Shown here: positions 1-11,852 of the stretch, one piece after another
Layout of the letters: every line of letters begins with the position of its first letter
Position numbering within the stretch: the stretch's first letter is position 1
From: Favolaschia claudopus
Taxonomy: Eukaryota > Basidiomycota > Agaricomycetes > Agaricales > Mycenaceae
Length of the DNA stretch: 64,000 nucleotides
NCBI GenBank assembly: GCA_037176885.1
Contig: JAWWNJ010000078.1
Coordinates: 248,001-312,000 of the forward strand
Direction of reading: 5' to 3'
Position numbers and translations under genes: made by a program
Notes under the pieces: generated by a model
What the model saw: only the letters and a program-made list of their open reading frames with translations
Database searches by the model: none
Told to the model about the DNA's origin: nothing

Positions 1-1040
1 CAAATCTCAAAATCATTTTTGGTGTGTAAAGGAGCGTCAAAATACTGTAAAGAGACTTATTGGATCATTCACGTGTCTCTCGTGCGTTGAGCGTCGTAGG
101 CGTAAACGCCGTAAGGTAGGCTTACAACGAGCGGTCAGTGGTTAGTCTCGTGACTGACATCCCAAAGGGAACCCTGTCATAAGGTAGACGACACACAAAT
201 ACGGACAACCCTCCAAATCGGGACATGAACCGATGATGTGGTCCTTTAGGAATGAAAAGGATTGATTTTATGATGGGACATACTAAGTTCTTGGGTCTCA
301 CTCAGCGCTCGAGCTCCCAACCCGATGTTGGCAGTAGAGGCAGCATAGTGGGAGTTGGCGGCACCTTTGCAGTCTAAGTAGTAGGAATTTGGGGCTGGGC
401 ATCCGCGATTGCCGAAGTGGATTGTGTGTACATGTTTGTTCCCTGCCAAAGTCCAAAAACGGGTGGTTTTTGGATCGTTTCATCCACCTTCCCTCGGGTA
501 AGCATTCCCTCGGGTAAGCATTCCCTGGCAAAGTTTGAACGGATATATTGTACTAGACATGTATGAGTACCTCTCTGTCAATGTACATATTCTTTAGATT
601 CATTGCTCTGAGCGCCACTTTTCACCGGCTTTTTGGTCCAGATTTGTCACCGTGTTCACAGTGCAAACCACGCAGTGTAAACAACATAAAAACCGATAGG
701 AAACTAGTAAAATATAGTATGGTATGTCAAGCTCGCCTCGGTGAAATTTGTAGGCGATCCGTTGACCGGATGGTGAGCAGTGCTCGAGTCGGAATCACTA
801 TTTCGTGGATGATTTAATGAATTCTTGGCCGTATTTGCAGCGATTTTGTGCCGAAATCCTCGTTTTAACGAGGTTGTAGTAGTAGACTAAGTTTCTTAAC
901 CCCAACTAATGATTTCTGAGTCGAAATATGATGAAAATGCCGAAGTTGCATTTAGGTTGTGCTGTTTGGCAGAGGAAAAAGGCCTGATGTCACGCAGTCA
1001 CAGTCTGTCACTACGCCAAATAGGGAGACGCAAGATGGCG
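1..1040. other. Non-coding stretch, no gene seen
   Basis: I find no protein that looks conserved here; the open frames are short and overlap on both strands. The only structure is one arm of a 48 bp inverted repeat (391-438) whose partner lies at 1347-1394. Confidence 0.5.
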
Positions 1041-1394
1041 CAGGACCAAGCAGGACCGGGGCACGAATATTGAACCAAGTAGGCGAATATTTTCTTCGCT
1101 AGTAAATCCTTCATTCCATCGGAGAATTAGGTTTATCTTCAAATTTGACTTCAGACTTGTCAACTCTTGGACGGATTTCAACGGCATTTTTTCAATAATC
1201 ATTTTCTGCCCAAATCCTCCGAATGAATGCAAGATATACTCAGTATATACAGGTCTATGTGTGCACTTTAATTTTTGCGGCCCGGTCCTGCTCGGTCCTG
1301 CAGGTGCAAGGACAACCAAATGTTAGAACCATGTGCCATCACAAAACAAACACGTACACACAATCCACTTCGGCAATCGCGGATGCCCAGCCCC
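391..1394. repeat. 48 bp inverted-repeat pair
   Basis: Positions 391-438, starting ggggctgggcatccgc, are the reverse complement of 1347-1394 with one mismatch. The arms enclose about 900 bp that includes a smaller inverted-repeat element at 1041-1300. They may be the ends of a larger element or two inverted copies of a dispersed repeat; I saw no target duplication. Confidence 0.5.
1041..1300. mobile_element. MITE-like element with 20 bp inverted ends
   Basis: The left end begins caggaccaagcaggacc and the right end is its reverse complement, with 19 of 20 positions matching. The 260 bp unit has no coding potential. No clear target duplication is visible, so the superfamily is unknown. Confidence 0.5.
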
Positions 1395-2006
1395 ATCTAA
1401 GGAATTGTGGGGGACTAGGCCGCAGAGAACGACTCGGTGCAAAGAAGGGAGTGGGTTGTTGAACTGTACTGTATACGTATGTCATTTTAATAGAACAACG
1501 ACGATGTTGACGTTGTAATTACTAGGTTACAAGTGAATCTTGGCAATACACGAACAAGAACGAGGGGAAACGGCCCCTAGGTCACTCATTGTACTACCTC
1601 GGTCAGCTGCCAAACTTGGACTTGGCTTTCCCTCCCAGCCAAACCTCAGACGAGCTCGGCCGACGCAAACTTTTACATCATCTTGCGGCTGACTGGCACT
1701 TGGCATCCATTCGCCTCGCTGGTCGCATTTTCGGCTGCTTGCAACGAGAAATGGCGGTACGACGAGACGGCTACTTTGGGAACCCGAACGATGGGTTCCA
1801 TCCTTCGGACACGGAGATACTTCCTGATAAGGTATAGTCGGAGTTTGATGTTGCCATCTATCAATTTACGGCTAAGTGCTTCCAGCCGTTATTGTACACA
1901 ATACTTTGCTTGCTCGTCATTGCGCCTACAGTAACGGCTGGTGTCGAGCCTAGGCCGCGCCTTATGTTCTGCAAATAGCAGTAACCTTGAATTAACCCTA
2001 TGTATA
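1301..2006. other. Non-coding stretch, no gene seen
   Basis: Open frames are short and present on both strands. I see no motif or exon structure that supports a gene. Confidence 0.4.
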
Positions 2007-2727
2007 CAGTCGTAAACTAGGAAGCGCAACGTAACGTAGAAGAGCAACACGCATATTCCGTACCCGCGGATATTTTGGCGAGATGGAATTTGCACTCTCC
2101 TACCATTTTTGAGGTCGCTGAATTCAATGAACCACTTTTTGGAGCCTAAAAATTACTTCCCTGAGCAGTGGGAGCGCAATTTGTCGAAAATGCCCAATTT
2201 TGGAAGGAAGTTTGTGATTTCCCCAAGCCTTTGAACATCTCCATGGAGATTTGGTGTCTAAAAAGTCTCCACAAACCATATTTCCCACCAGCAAAAAAAT
2301 TGGACTGAATAGCTTCTTTAAAGGACTAGAACCAGCTGGTTTGTTGCTGACTTTTGATTTTTTCAGCTGAATTGCGAATTTTGCCTTGCAATATAAACAC
2401 CACCTGGTGTTTCTGTGCATGCTTGATTTGTGGTATGATACTTCTAGAGCCTAAATATACATGCTCTATGTTGTCGCGACCTGCGGGGAAGGATCCTAGC
2501 TTTGTTTACTGTTGTTGCTCTTCTACGTTATTTGGCCCATTTGGGTGGAGCCAAACTTTGGCCCTTGAACTCACTCAAAACAGACTGTATCGACCCCAAA
2601 TTTTTGACGAATCTGCAGAACGGATGCGGGGCTATTACCCTAGCACACAAAACCTCAGAGTTTTGGTGCATTTTTCATCGATAATCGGCGAGGAAAGCTA
2701 ATCGTTGCGCTTCCTAGTTTACGACTG
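2007..2727. mobile_element. TA-flanked MITE (Tc1/mariner-type ends), 721 bp
   Basis: The ends are perfect 25 bp inverted repeats beginning CAGTCGTAAACTAGG. The dinucleotide TA flanks both sides (2005-2006 and 2728-2729), as expected for a Tc1/mariner-mobilised element. No transposase can be read inside, so this is a non-autonomous copy. Confidence 0.8.
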
Positions 2728-2849
2728 TACTCTATGGAAGACGCTATAAAGAAAGTGAAGTAAAAGGCCGTAAGAAACATAGCCACAAAGATTATATAAT
2801 AAGATTCTATCGTCTACACGCCTATGAACTACAGAGCATTGCGATCAAC

Positions 2850-3530
2850 GGTCGTATCAAAATGAATGCCGTGGGCAGCAAATCCAGGAGGTCCTTTACC
2901 TTTGGAAACCACCGAGCTCAACAAAGGGCAATTTCGCGCGAAAGGTGTCCGTGCACGCCACAGTTGAAGCACAAACCAGCGGCAAGGTATTCATTTCGTT
3001 TCTTAACCGAAAAATTCTTGCCGCTGTCGCGAGATGGTGGTAGGTTCACCGAAAAAGCGCGCCTCCATTACGACGTTTCTCGTTCGAATCAGAATCCAGT
3101 TCTCGGTCATCGGGCTTGGATCGAGTTTTCGGTTGACTCGGTTCAGCTATATCAAGTTCATCGTCATTGTCGTCAATCTTGACGATAATTTCGGCGGTTT
3201 CCGCACCAGTGGTGACTTCAGCCCAGGAAAAGGTTTCAGGATCAAGCTTATCTACATTTCTTTGCGGATGTCGACAACCTTTTCCAGGTTGACTTCAACA
3301 CCAATGGTATTGAAAATTCGTTCCCATCCTGCCTTGTGAATCAAAACTGATTTTGAACCTTGAATGCACTGACGCAATCGAGTGTGTTGCTTCTCCCGGT
3401 GGTTCACGGGGAAACAGAAGTTGAACAACTCCCAAAAGAAATCAGTCAAGATCCAAGAATATTCGTCATTCTCAACCTTGCTGTTGTAGAATTCAAGTGC
3501 ACAACCCGTTGTAAGGGGAGAAGGGCCCAG
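2850..3530 (-). pseudogene. Ty3/gypsy gag remnant (Gyp-B family)
   Basis: Read on the minus strand, this matches the C-terminal half of the intact gag at 56970-59318. It shares motifs such as LEFYNSKVENDE and NFCFPVN, followed by a zinc knuckle starting CFNCGVHGHLSR near 2950. A frameshift destroys the last Cys of the knuckle, and another lies near 3255. The N-terminal half and both LTRs are missing, so it is a truncated relic. Confidence 0.8.
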
Positions 3531-3639
3531 GAGCCAAGTCGATAACAAACCTGGGGATCAGAGATCCCCAGCGGACTACTTATATACAAGAGGTGACGTA
3601 AGATATGACATAAGTGAGCACAGCATGATGTCTTGGAGA

Positions 3640-4200
3640 CAGAGAACGACATCACCCCCTCTTCAAGATTTGTCAGGGGAACCCCCCGCTTCCCCGACCC
3701 GCTCCGCTATTCCTTGCATCACTCCAGCCTTCTTGGGAACGCTACTCCCTCCAGACTTCCCCCTTTGTCACACCTTCCTCCTTCCGACCCCCCGTTCCCC
3801 TCCCTGTCGACCCTGCGCTCCTACAGCTAGTGCTCAGCGCAACCCGGTTCCCTACTGGTCTTCCGGTCAGACTTCTAGCCCTCCGAGAGCTCTGGTACCC
3901 CGAGCTCTGGTCGTCCGGACCTCCGGCCTTCCGGCTCCGGTCCCCCGGTCCCCGGCCCGGCTTCCCACGCTCCCCCGGAGCTGGGCCAAGCCCCAGCGGT
4001 TCTGTCACCCAAGCCTCGATGCTCCTGCTGTCTCGCCCTGGCTCTAGCGCCCTTCCCGGGTTCCCTGGGCTCTATTCCCCCGGTTCCCCGACCCTCCGGG
4101 CTCCGAGCTCCGGCCCTCCGGACTCCGGCTCCGGTTTCCCACGCTCCCCGGACCACAGGGTATCTTCGGGCCTTCGTCGGTCTACGATCTCTGGACCAGT
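3640..4200. other. Pyrimidine-rich C/T tract
   Basis: About 560 bp of C-rich sequence with many short runs of ccgg, cccc and ctccgg. Several overlapping Pro/Ser-rich open frames result from composition alone. I do not call a gene. Confidence 0.5.
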
Positions 4201-4380
4201 ATTGTGATCCTCCCTCTTCTGGGCATATCCCTGGCTCCCTGCTACTGTTGGATCATCTGATCATTGATATCACATCATAGATGCTGTGCTACTACATAGT
4301 TCCCACGCACCGTGAGAAGTCACGCGTCACGCGCCCTTTTACTGTGACGCCTGGGCATGGAGACTCCTTACTCTGTTCTC

Positions 4381-4462
4381 TAAGGATTCTCCCTCTGCCC
4401 AGGTGAGTAGACACTCTTCCTCTTGTTGTAGCTAGCCCACTAAGGATTCTCCCTCTGCCCAG
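4381..4462. repeat. 22 bp direct repeat, 60 bp period
   Basis: The 22 bp sequence beginning taaggattctccctctg occurs at 4381-4402 and again at 4441-4462. It lies in non-coding sequence and has no assigned role. Confidence 0.7.
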
Positions 4463-4904
4463 TGCTTGTTGGACTCTTGAGTACCTCGGGCCTCAGGCCC
4501 TGGCAGCTGTTGCCCTTACAAGATTCGTCGCCTCGACGAAGACCAAAGCCCAGTAGAATGAACGATCCTTCAAAATCCTGGATCGCCACGGAAGAGTAGG
4601 TTGCCCTGGGAGTCAATCCGCGTATCAGACGCAGACACTGCACCGCCTCGCCGTGCCGTCTGTGGTCGACGTTCCCTTTCAGGTCGAATAGCATCAATGG
4701 CCATAGGCGAAGGAGCTACTGAACGTGGAGAGGGGGACGGGATGGCAGCGAGAAATGCCTTTTTCATGACACTGTAAGCTGAACATTCTGAGGCTTGAAA
4801 CCGGGTTGGACAGCGTAAATGATCTTGTAACAGCCCAACTGGCTTCAAAATACTGTACCAATCTGTATGACTGAAACGTAACCCGTAACGGCGGCCTTTT
4901 TTCG

Positions 4905-4946
4905 CTTACAAATCACCCATATTTCCATAAAAGGGTGATTTGTAAG
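4905..4946. repeat. Short hairpin (14 bp arms)
   Basis: cttacaaatcaccc at 4905-4918 is the reverse complement of 4933-4946, with a 14-base loop. It is too short and isolated to assign to an element. Confidence 0.6.
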
Positions 4947-5072
4947 CCGTTTCAAGCGTTTCAGCCTGTACACCGGCAATGGTCGGCCATGTGCCGGGCA
5001 GGTGGCCCCGGCACCTCCAACACATAGCCGGATCAGCTGATATTCAGAACGAAAGCTGGTTACCACCTGACA

Positions 5073-5686
5073 CCCAGCGAAAACCCCGTCTTGGGATATC
5101 TTGGGATATCCTGGGATATCTTGGATTTGCGCATTTTATGAGGATCCAAGATATCACAAGATTTCCCAAGAGAAATCGTGCCATATATCTTGGGATATCT
5201 TGGGACATCTTGGATTTTGATTTCGTTTTAAATTTAGCATTCTGGTGTATGTTTGTACGGTAGGGAGGCGAAAAAGAGAGGCTTGGGTCCCGACACACCC
5301 TCGCCACACAACTTTTCACCATACTCACAACCGTTATACCATAGAAGACCGAAAGTACGTGCCGAACATATGTCCTAGTCTGGCCCGAGGCTTGCCGAAC
5401 GCAAATGCCGCATTGTTTTATCTTATTTGTCAGGCCTCGAAATTTTAAACGGGCATTTCACGCTTCCTCTCTTCTCTAGCTGTCTGCAGCCATTTTCCAA
5501 CTTAGTCTATATAGTGTTCTCGATTTTTCAAAGTGCCCAAAACAATATTGAAATGCATGAATCCTGCGATTTGAAACAATGATTTGAGACGGAGCAAGAT
5601 GAGCCAAGATGATGGCAAGAAAAAATATCAGGATGCAAGATATCCCAGGATATCCCAAGATATCCCAAGACGGGGTTTTCGCTGGG
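5073..5686. mobile_element. Inverted-repeat element with TTGGGATATC iterations
   Basis: Both ends carry CCCAGCGAAAACCCCGTC pointing inward, followed by two or three iterations of a decamer close to ttgggatatc. The motif recurs in the left half around 5185-5215. The bases cctgac(a) appear next to both ends and may be a short target duplication. No coding sequence is recognisable. It is probably a non-autonomous DNA transposon of unknown superfamily. Confidence 0.65.
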
Positions 5687-6174
5687 CCTGACATCTTGAA
5701 TGGGCCCAGCGTGTCGCCAGTCGGGCTGGCTACCAGCTGTACAGTTTCCTCACTGCAAGCCACCAGTCCAGCTCATGATCTTCTTGTCCACTATATATGT
5801 ACTGCCCCCTGTTCTATGTTGTAACAAATGAATTCTGATTAATTGCATGGAATAAAATGAGATATAAAATTAATTGTACTAGCAGTGATAAATGTGTCTG
5901 TACACTAAACCGAGCTTGCTGCGTTCGCCGCCGTTGCATCAATCACATCGTCGACATCTTGCTGGAAGTCGTCGACAGTTTCCTCCTCGATGGCGTAGTC
6001 ATTGACACCGTGCTCCTCTTGATCCGTGGTCAGGATGTGACGAAAGGCCCTTTCGAGAAAGATCAACATCAATGAAAAAAAGACATCGGGGCACGCACCT
6101 AACGATGGCCTTAGAGTCGTTGAATTCCGGATCGTATACTCCAGATTCCCTGTGGCGAAAGTGCAGATCTATTA
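5687..6174. other. Non-coding stretch, no gene seen
   Basis: Only short open frames without recognisable motifs are present. Confidence 0.4.
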
Positions 6175-6359
6175 GAGCCTTTGCGGTAGCTGCTGGCGGC
6201 TAATTTTTCTCACGACCCACTAAGCACCGGGTCTCAAGTAAGCCACCCTGAGCAGCTGTTATGAAGGACATCTCAAGGTGGCTAACTTGGCCCAGTAGCA
6301 TCAGCAGTCATTGTGTGGCACGAGCCGCCAGTTCGTGTGGCGGCTCACCGCAAAGGCTC
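6175..6359. mobile_element. Small TA-flanked MITE, 185 bp
   Basis: The ends are 13 bp perfect inverted repeats (GAGCCTTTGCGGT) flanked by TA on each side (6173-6174 and 6360-6361). It encodes nothing. The small size and TA duplication fit a Tc1/mariner-dependent MITE. Confidence 0.6.
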
Positions 6360-6774
6360 TATTGTCAGCGAGTCGACGGACGAGTGCTTTGTCGGCTCTT
6401 GGGTTTTTGGTAATATCAGCACTGCGACTGTAAGTTCAATACACTTCACTAAATTGCTGCTCACTGATTTATAAGGACGGAATCAAAATTGGAAGAATCT
6501 CCGAGATCCTGGTTGGAGAGAATGATGTCCCGATTATAGTGGTTGAGGTGTTCCAAGTGCTTTCGACGCGAGATGAGATTTTGGCCAGTACTTGTCCGGC
6601 GCGACGGGGAGGTTACTTACCGAATTTTCTCTCCAAAGGTATGTTTATATTATTACGATTCTGCATCCGCCAGTTAATGTGATTGTTCAGGAGCTCATGT
6701 TCAAGGTCAATGTGCAGCACTCATGTCACACAGCGAAGTGTACGGCCAGTGGTGAACGCTTTTTGGGGCGGACT

Positions 6775-7125
6775 GGGCAGTTTTTGTCCGAACCGGATGC
6801 AGCCTATCATGCCGTAAATCGCCAAAAGCGGTGATTTCTTGCTTCCCACCATCAAAAATGTTCGATTTTTCTCCCCGAGCTGTTTTTTGCGTTCTTTCAA
6901 CCAAATCTAGGCATTTTCTCGCCGATTCTGAAGAAATTTGCTGTTTCCTCGACTCTCGGCTTGTCCTCGGCCGACTCGACCTTCAGAGAATGCCGAATTT
7001 TTGTCCGAACCGGATCTAGGTACCTGGGCTCCGTCGTCCCCCCAAATTTTGTCCGAACGGCATCTAGGCTTCCCGACCCCTCCCCACCAAAATTTGTCCG
7101 AACCGGGATCTGGCATTTGGGTGGA
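6775..7125. repeat. Degenerate TTTGTCCGAACCGG repeats
   Basis: A motif close to tttttgtccgaaccggatct occurs near 6780, 6996, 7046 and 7091. The last three lie about 45-50 bp apart and the copies drift in sequence. No protein or known element explains them. Confidence 0.6.
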
Positions 7126-7656
7126 TAAACCGGGGTCCTAGAAAATACCACAAATCTGGCAAGCAATAAGCGGATCTCCGGTCACTTTTGTGGGCACAGA
7201 GTATTATTAGCTCTCTTCAATTATTTGCACAGTGGTGCAGTTTTGACACGTGAAATTGTGTAAGAAGAAAGCACTTGTGTTCTTATCACTCCGCAACCGC
7301 GCCGTGCGATTGACAGCAGCCATAACACTAGTGCTATTTGGTGTCTGCTCGGATAAAAAGGGGAGCAAGCTCCCCCAATGAATTTTCCTTCGTCAGATGC
7401 AGTGTTTTCACTAGAGCAACAGGAATGGTACTGTACGTAAATACCGGAACGATCACTGCGATGCATACCTTACAGTCAACACTCGGGAGGATCGCAACCC
7501 GGGGCTCTATATTACTCAATAGCAAATTGAGCGATGCCAATTTTTACTTCCTGGCTGGCTCCTTCCCTTTTTGTAAACATTGCTCTTTAACTTGAACCCC
7601 CGGCCTGTAACATTATCGACGAGCAATTTGTCCCATCGAAAGCCCGACGTCCCCAA
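7126..7656. other. Non-coding stretch, no gene seen
   Basis: Several short open frames on both strands lack recognisable motifs. Confidence 0.4.
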
Positions 7657-8530
7657 ATGCAAACCGCCCTGGAGTTCATAAATTCTTGCCCCCCGATTTG
7701 GGTGCAAAATGTGGCTTTTCTGGTAGGTAGCGTTCCGTTTCCAATAAATGATGCTCAGGAAAGGAAGAAGACGATTTACATCTGCTCTTGCAAAATCTTA
7801 TGTGGAGAGACGTATTTCCGCCCGAGACTCCCCGCGCAAAATCATCTCAAAGACGTGTTGACATCACCGGAAAATATTGATGACATCCCTTTTCAAGTTC
7901 GGCGCAGCAGCAGCCTGCCACATTCCACGCAGCCCAGTCGCACTGTGGTTTCGCCCAATGATATTCCTCTTGGCCGCCCATTTCGGTAAGTAATCATCAC
8001 AAGCCCGCGCTGTGATTGATTCACATATATGTTGTGCCAATAGCGGGTGGGCTCTTTTGGACGGAAAAGGGAATGAGGTTGACTTGAACGGAAATGTGAT
8101 TCAGCGTCGACGGCGATCCCGATGTACAATGGTGGCCGGGAATCAATTCAAGCTCAGTGATATTGGTCAGAAGAGAGAGACTCACTAGTATACGTACTAT
8201 GTACATGACCATGTTGCCGATGCGCTCTTCCCTCTGCGCGCGTTGTAGCAATCATTAACAATGATTCCAGTGAATTGACTGCGGATCAGCGGCATACGGT
8301 GGAAGCTTGTGCTCTTTAACTTTGCATGCATTCGCGACGGATGAAGACGAATAGCGAAGCCTGTTCTTGAGCTCATCAAGAAGCTGGGTCAACTTGCTCG
8401 ACGCCTGCCCGATTCGGTTCCGGATGCTACGCCGGACGACAACAAAATTCATCGTATTCTCACCACGACCTCCGGCATCGAAGACGACGCATGGGCCACA
8501 TTCAACCGTCAATTCGAGGTGAAGACCTTC
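7657..8530 (+). pseudogene. Possible multi-exon gene remnant, unknown
   Basis: A 110 aa open frame (7657-7989) ends at a GTAAGT donor. About 55 bp later, after an ATAG acceptor, a frame resumes with WALLDGKGNEVDLNGNV. A third coding-looking block near 8350-8520 reads ELIKKLGQLARRLPDSVPDA and then WATFNRQFEV. The splice-like joints and residue composition suggest exons of one plus-strand gene, but I cannot join all three blocks without stops and do not recognise the family. It could be a decayed transposon-borne gene. Confidence 0.3.
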
Positions 8531-9988
8531 GCGAGAATAGCCGGTTAAAGCTAGGCTCAGGAGTCAGGACAGTATGAACGAAAATCGAAAACGAAAACGC
8601 GGCTAGCTGATATGTCCGAAAAAGGCATACTTGTGTGATCCGACGAGTTCCGGGTCACATGAGCGCTGCTGTTAATCAACTTCCTTGTCTCTTACCTCGT
8701 CGCGTCGCGCTGTACACAACCAGTCCTTGCAAGCATGCACGGAGGAGCTAGAAAGAAACCTGGAAGAAGACGACCCCCAAGAAGCCTAGCTGGTTTTCAC
8801 CTGGCTGCCTTCCGCCTCCCGGCAATCCGGCCCACCCCAACTACACGCTTTCGGCCTTACAACAACAGCGCACCGTCGTTGCTTCGTGCTCCAAATGCCG
8901 GGGAGCAAGACCTTGGTGTGCTTAACTCTCTGGCAAGCAGTACTGCTGGTTTAGAACTCCGTTTGGGTGTCCAGTGGAGAATCGATTGAAGACGGTGCGA
9001 GTCCGAATATTGGTGCGTGTTTTTTCCTACCTCCGGACGGTGTTCCCTCACCAGATCTTTAGATGCTCTGAATACGTTTGCCGCACTTGTGCATGAGGCC
9101 AAACAGTTGTGCAGATTTTGAGATCAATAGAGCTCATATGTAGTTCAAAAAACTTTGGATTTATCTATGAACGTAAATTTAGGTTGAACGGCGAGCTCGT
9201 AAGGCATGAATTGGACTGGCAAAAGCCGAACGTGTCGAATTGTGAATCAGATCTCGACAACGAGCAGTCCCAGGTGTGAAGTCCCAGCAACCTAAGAGTG
9301 CCCCAGGGCAATACTCCTATAGGTCGCTTAGAGCTCACACCTGGTATCTGTTGTTGTGGAGATCTGAGCGATCGAAAAGCGACCTGGGTCGCTCGCACAA
9401 ACTCTCTAATTTGATTTGGACTTTGTAAATCGAGCGAGACAGCTATGAGAAATTGATGGACACGGTGGGGCCGTTTTGCTCAATTGGCGCGTCTCGGCTA
9501 ACTCCGAGGTAGGCCGGCACTTCGGCTTGCCAGCTCAGCCACGCTCGCTCTGCTCAACGATGACCGCGTCCAATGCTCCTCAACGCGTATCATGGCTCCA
9601 TTGGCCCCGGGGGGGTGAATCTGTGCGTCATCGACCGCGTAAAAAGGTTTATTGAAAAGCCAGACAACGCGACCTCGTTCTCCCCAAATTTCCGGCTGTA
9701 TATCCGAGACTCATCAAAAAGGGGAGCACCGACTCTAAGCGAAAATAGTTTAACGAACTATTTTCTTTGATTAGGAAAGTGGGTTTCTGCCGGCTGCTAA
9801 TAAGCTCTAATATGAAATAATCATGTTTGTTTACTTTACGTAGTCCAATCTTGTTTCCTGTTTGCCCATTTCTATTTTATGATTCTCATTTATCTGGTAA
9901 TGTGTGTTGGCTGTCGGCAGTAGCTAAGCTGCATGAGCATCTCAATTTGCGGGGGGGAAGCCGCAATTTCGGTTACTTATAGTAGCTG
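8531..9988. other. Non-coding stretch, no gene seen
   Basis: I see no reliable exon, repeat pair or RNA gene. A segment near 9460-9530 resembles part of a tRNA but lacks a T-arm. Confidence 0.4.
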
Positions 9989-10140
9989 CGAGAACATCGG
10001 AACGGGACCAACCAGCAAGACGATTGATCAAACATGTACGTGACCGTGACCCTGGCGTGATGACATCATGGAGCCGACCTTAAGTTCAATAAGTTGTTGC
10101 GTGCCGACTGCTTCATTTTCGTTTCTGAACCCGCTGCCGA
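9989..10140 (+). repeat. ~150 bp dispersed repeat, copy 1
   Basis: This segment, starting acatcggaacgggaccaac and ending near gctgccgacg, recurs in the same orientation at about 29502-29635 with small differences. It directly abuts the end of the copia pol fragment. It could be part of that element's LTR or 3' untranslated region, which I cannot confirm. Confidence 0.6.
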
Positions 10141-10143
10141 CGT

Positions 10144-11387
10144 TTAGAAGCAACTCGTTCCCGAACAAAATGATAACGAATGTCTATATGCTTTGAACGT
10201 GCATGGAACACTTTCAGCAAATAACATTGCAGAGTTGTTGTCAACATGAATCGGGACAGGCCCAGTCGGAGGTAAACCAAGTTCGTGGCTGAGTTCACGA
10301 AGCCAAATTGCTTCGCAAGTCGTTTTTGCGAGAGCCAGGAACTCAGCTTCCATAGTTGAGAGTGCGACTGTGGGCTGTTTGCGAGAACTCCAAGAAATAG
10401 GACCATTGGAGAAGAGTGAGACATAGTCAGAGATCGAACGACGATCAATTAGACTCGTTCCCCAATCGGCGTCGGAAAATAAATTCAAATTTCCTTCGCC
10501 TGGTCGGTAGGAAACCCCAAGATGCAGTGTGCCACGAAGATAGCGGAATACTCGTTTAAGAGCAGAAAGATGGTCGAGAGTTGGCCTTCTGGAAAATTGG
10601 GAAAGGTGCTGTACTGTGTAGGCCAAGTCGGGCCGTGTTGCAACTGATATTCGCGTTGGAGTTCTGCGTTGACAATTCGGGGATCGTCCTCGGCAGGTAA
10701 AGTGAGCTTGACATTGGGGTCAAGAGGAAGGGAGATTGAATTGCAGTTGGTCATACCAACTGATTCAAGAATCCGCTCAGCGTAGGCGGTTTGAGTAAGT
10801 TGGAGAGACCCATCGGCGTGGCGAGTAATTTCCATGCCTAGAATACTTTTCAACTCACCCAAGTCCGTCACTTTGAAACAAGCTCCCCGTTGATCCTAGC
10901 AAGCTCAGCGTTGGTTTTAGCGAACAGGGTCATGTCATCGACATGAACAGCGACGATGGTGGGAGAGGAAGTAGGAGAATCACGACGAACATAAACACAT
11001 TGGTCAGAAATCAACCGTGAAAAACCTAGTTCTTTGAACGCGGCATCCATGGTTGTATTCCAATTATGACCAGCTTGTTTGAGTCCATAAAGTGAGAGTA
11101 GAAGTCGACAAACTCGACCAGTACCGTCGTCAAAACTGTCGGGTTGTTTCATGTAGACAGTTTCTTCCAAACGGCTATGGAGGTAGGCTGCAACGACATC
11201 CATGCCATGAGTTTTAAGACCATAGCGAGCGGCGAGAGCGATTAGAAATCGGAAGGTCTCGAGGCGAATAGTAGGTGCGTAGGTTGCGTTGAAGTCAACT
11301 CCAGGGACTTGAGAAAATCCCTTCACAACAAGGCGGCCTTTGTGTTTGACAACCTTGCCGGTTGAATCTCGCTTGAGCCGGAAAACC
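10144..11387 (-). pseudogene. Ty1/copia pol, downstream part (RT-RNase H)
   Basis: Three minus-strand frames carry, in order, the copia reverse transcriptase (ARLV-like GRLVVKGFSQ, LYGLKQAGHNW, catalytic HVDDMTLF), the thumb region (LGELKSILGMEI) and RNase H (FSDADWGTS, STMEAEFLALA). Two frameshifts, near 10870 and 10620, break the reading. The start of the RT is missing here; its upstream part (ending PCRWVF) lies at 24149-24599. Removing the intervening 12.76 kb joins W-V-F to R-L-K-R-D exactly as in copia RTs. Replication enzymes of a class I element; not functional. Confidence 0.9.
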
Positions 11388-11592
11388 GAGTAATATGCGC
11401 TCCGCTGGAAAGTCCGCTGGCGGACAACGTTGGACAACGCTGGACACTGGCGGACGCTGGCGGACGTTGTTAGGCAATGCTTCCCACCGGCGGCTTCGAA
11501 GTCCGCTGATGTCCGTTGCTCCGCGGTCCTGCCGATGGGATCCGTTGGAGTCCACTGGACTAGGTACGGCGGAACTCAGACGCACAGGAAAA

Positions 11593-11689
11593 ATTGTTCA
11601 AAGGGCCAGCGGCACTCACTCAAGTATGCTTCAAAGAAGAAATATTGTTCAAAGGGCCAGCGGCACTCACTCAAGTATGCTTCAAAGAA
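11593..11689. repeat. 46 bp tandem duplication, 51 bp period
   Basis: Two identical 46 bp units beginning attgttcaaagggccag occur at 11593-11638 and 11644-11689, inside the outer KDZ-type element. A recent slippage event is the simplest explanation. Confidence 0.85.
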
Positions 11690-11852
11690 ATATTCCCCAG
11701 TAAAGCACATTTTCAACCAAGCTGTTGAATCTCCGGCTACCCAAAATTTGATTCAAGTCAGTATTCACCCAAGTTGTATTTTCTAACCCTTGCTTCGGCA
11801 TTTGAGTTGAGCCAAGGAGGTTCAGACTCAACCAGAACATTTGGATGATCCT

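Noticed and set aside
563..817. 84-codon plus-strand open frame
   Set aside because: No motif or homologue-like pattern; length is within chance expectation.
3625..4207. Overlapping Pro/Ser-rich open frames of 125-140 codons
   Set aside because: They exist on both strands in a C-rich tract; composition explains them, and no start context or intron supports a gene.
5080..5700. CRISPR-like array from repeated ttgggatatc
   Set aside because: Repeats are contiguous without unique spacers, the ends are inverted, and the context is fungal.
8735..8989. 84-codon Arg/Pro-rich open frame
   Set aside because: A second frame over the same bases looks equally plausible, so neither is supported.
9455..9530. 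tRNA-like segment (ttgctcaattggcgcg with a ctcgg/ccgag stem)
   Set aside because: The D-loop-like part is fair, but there is no T-arm with a GTTCGAnTCC-type loop and no matching acceptor stem.
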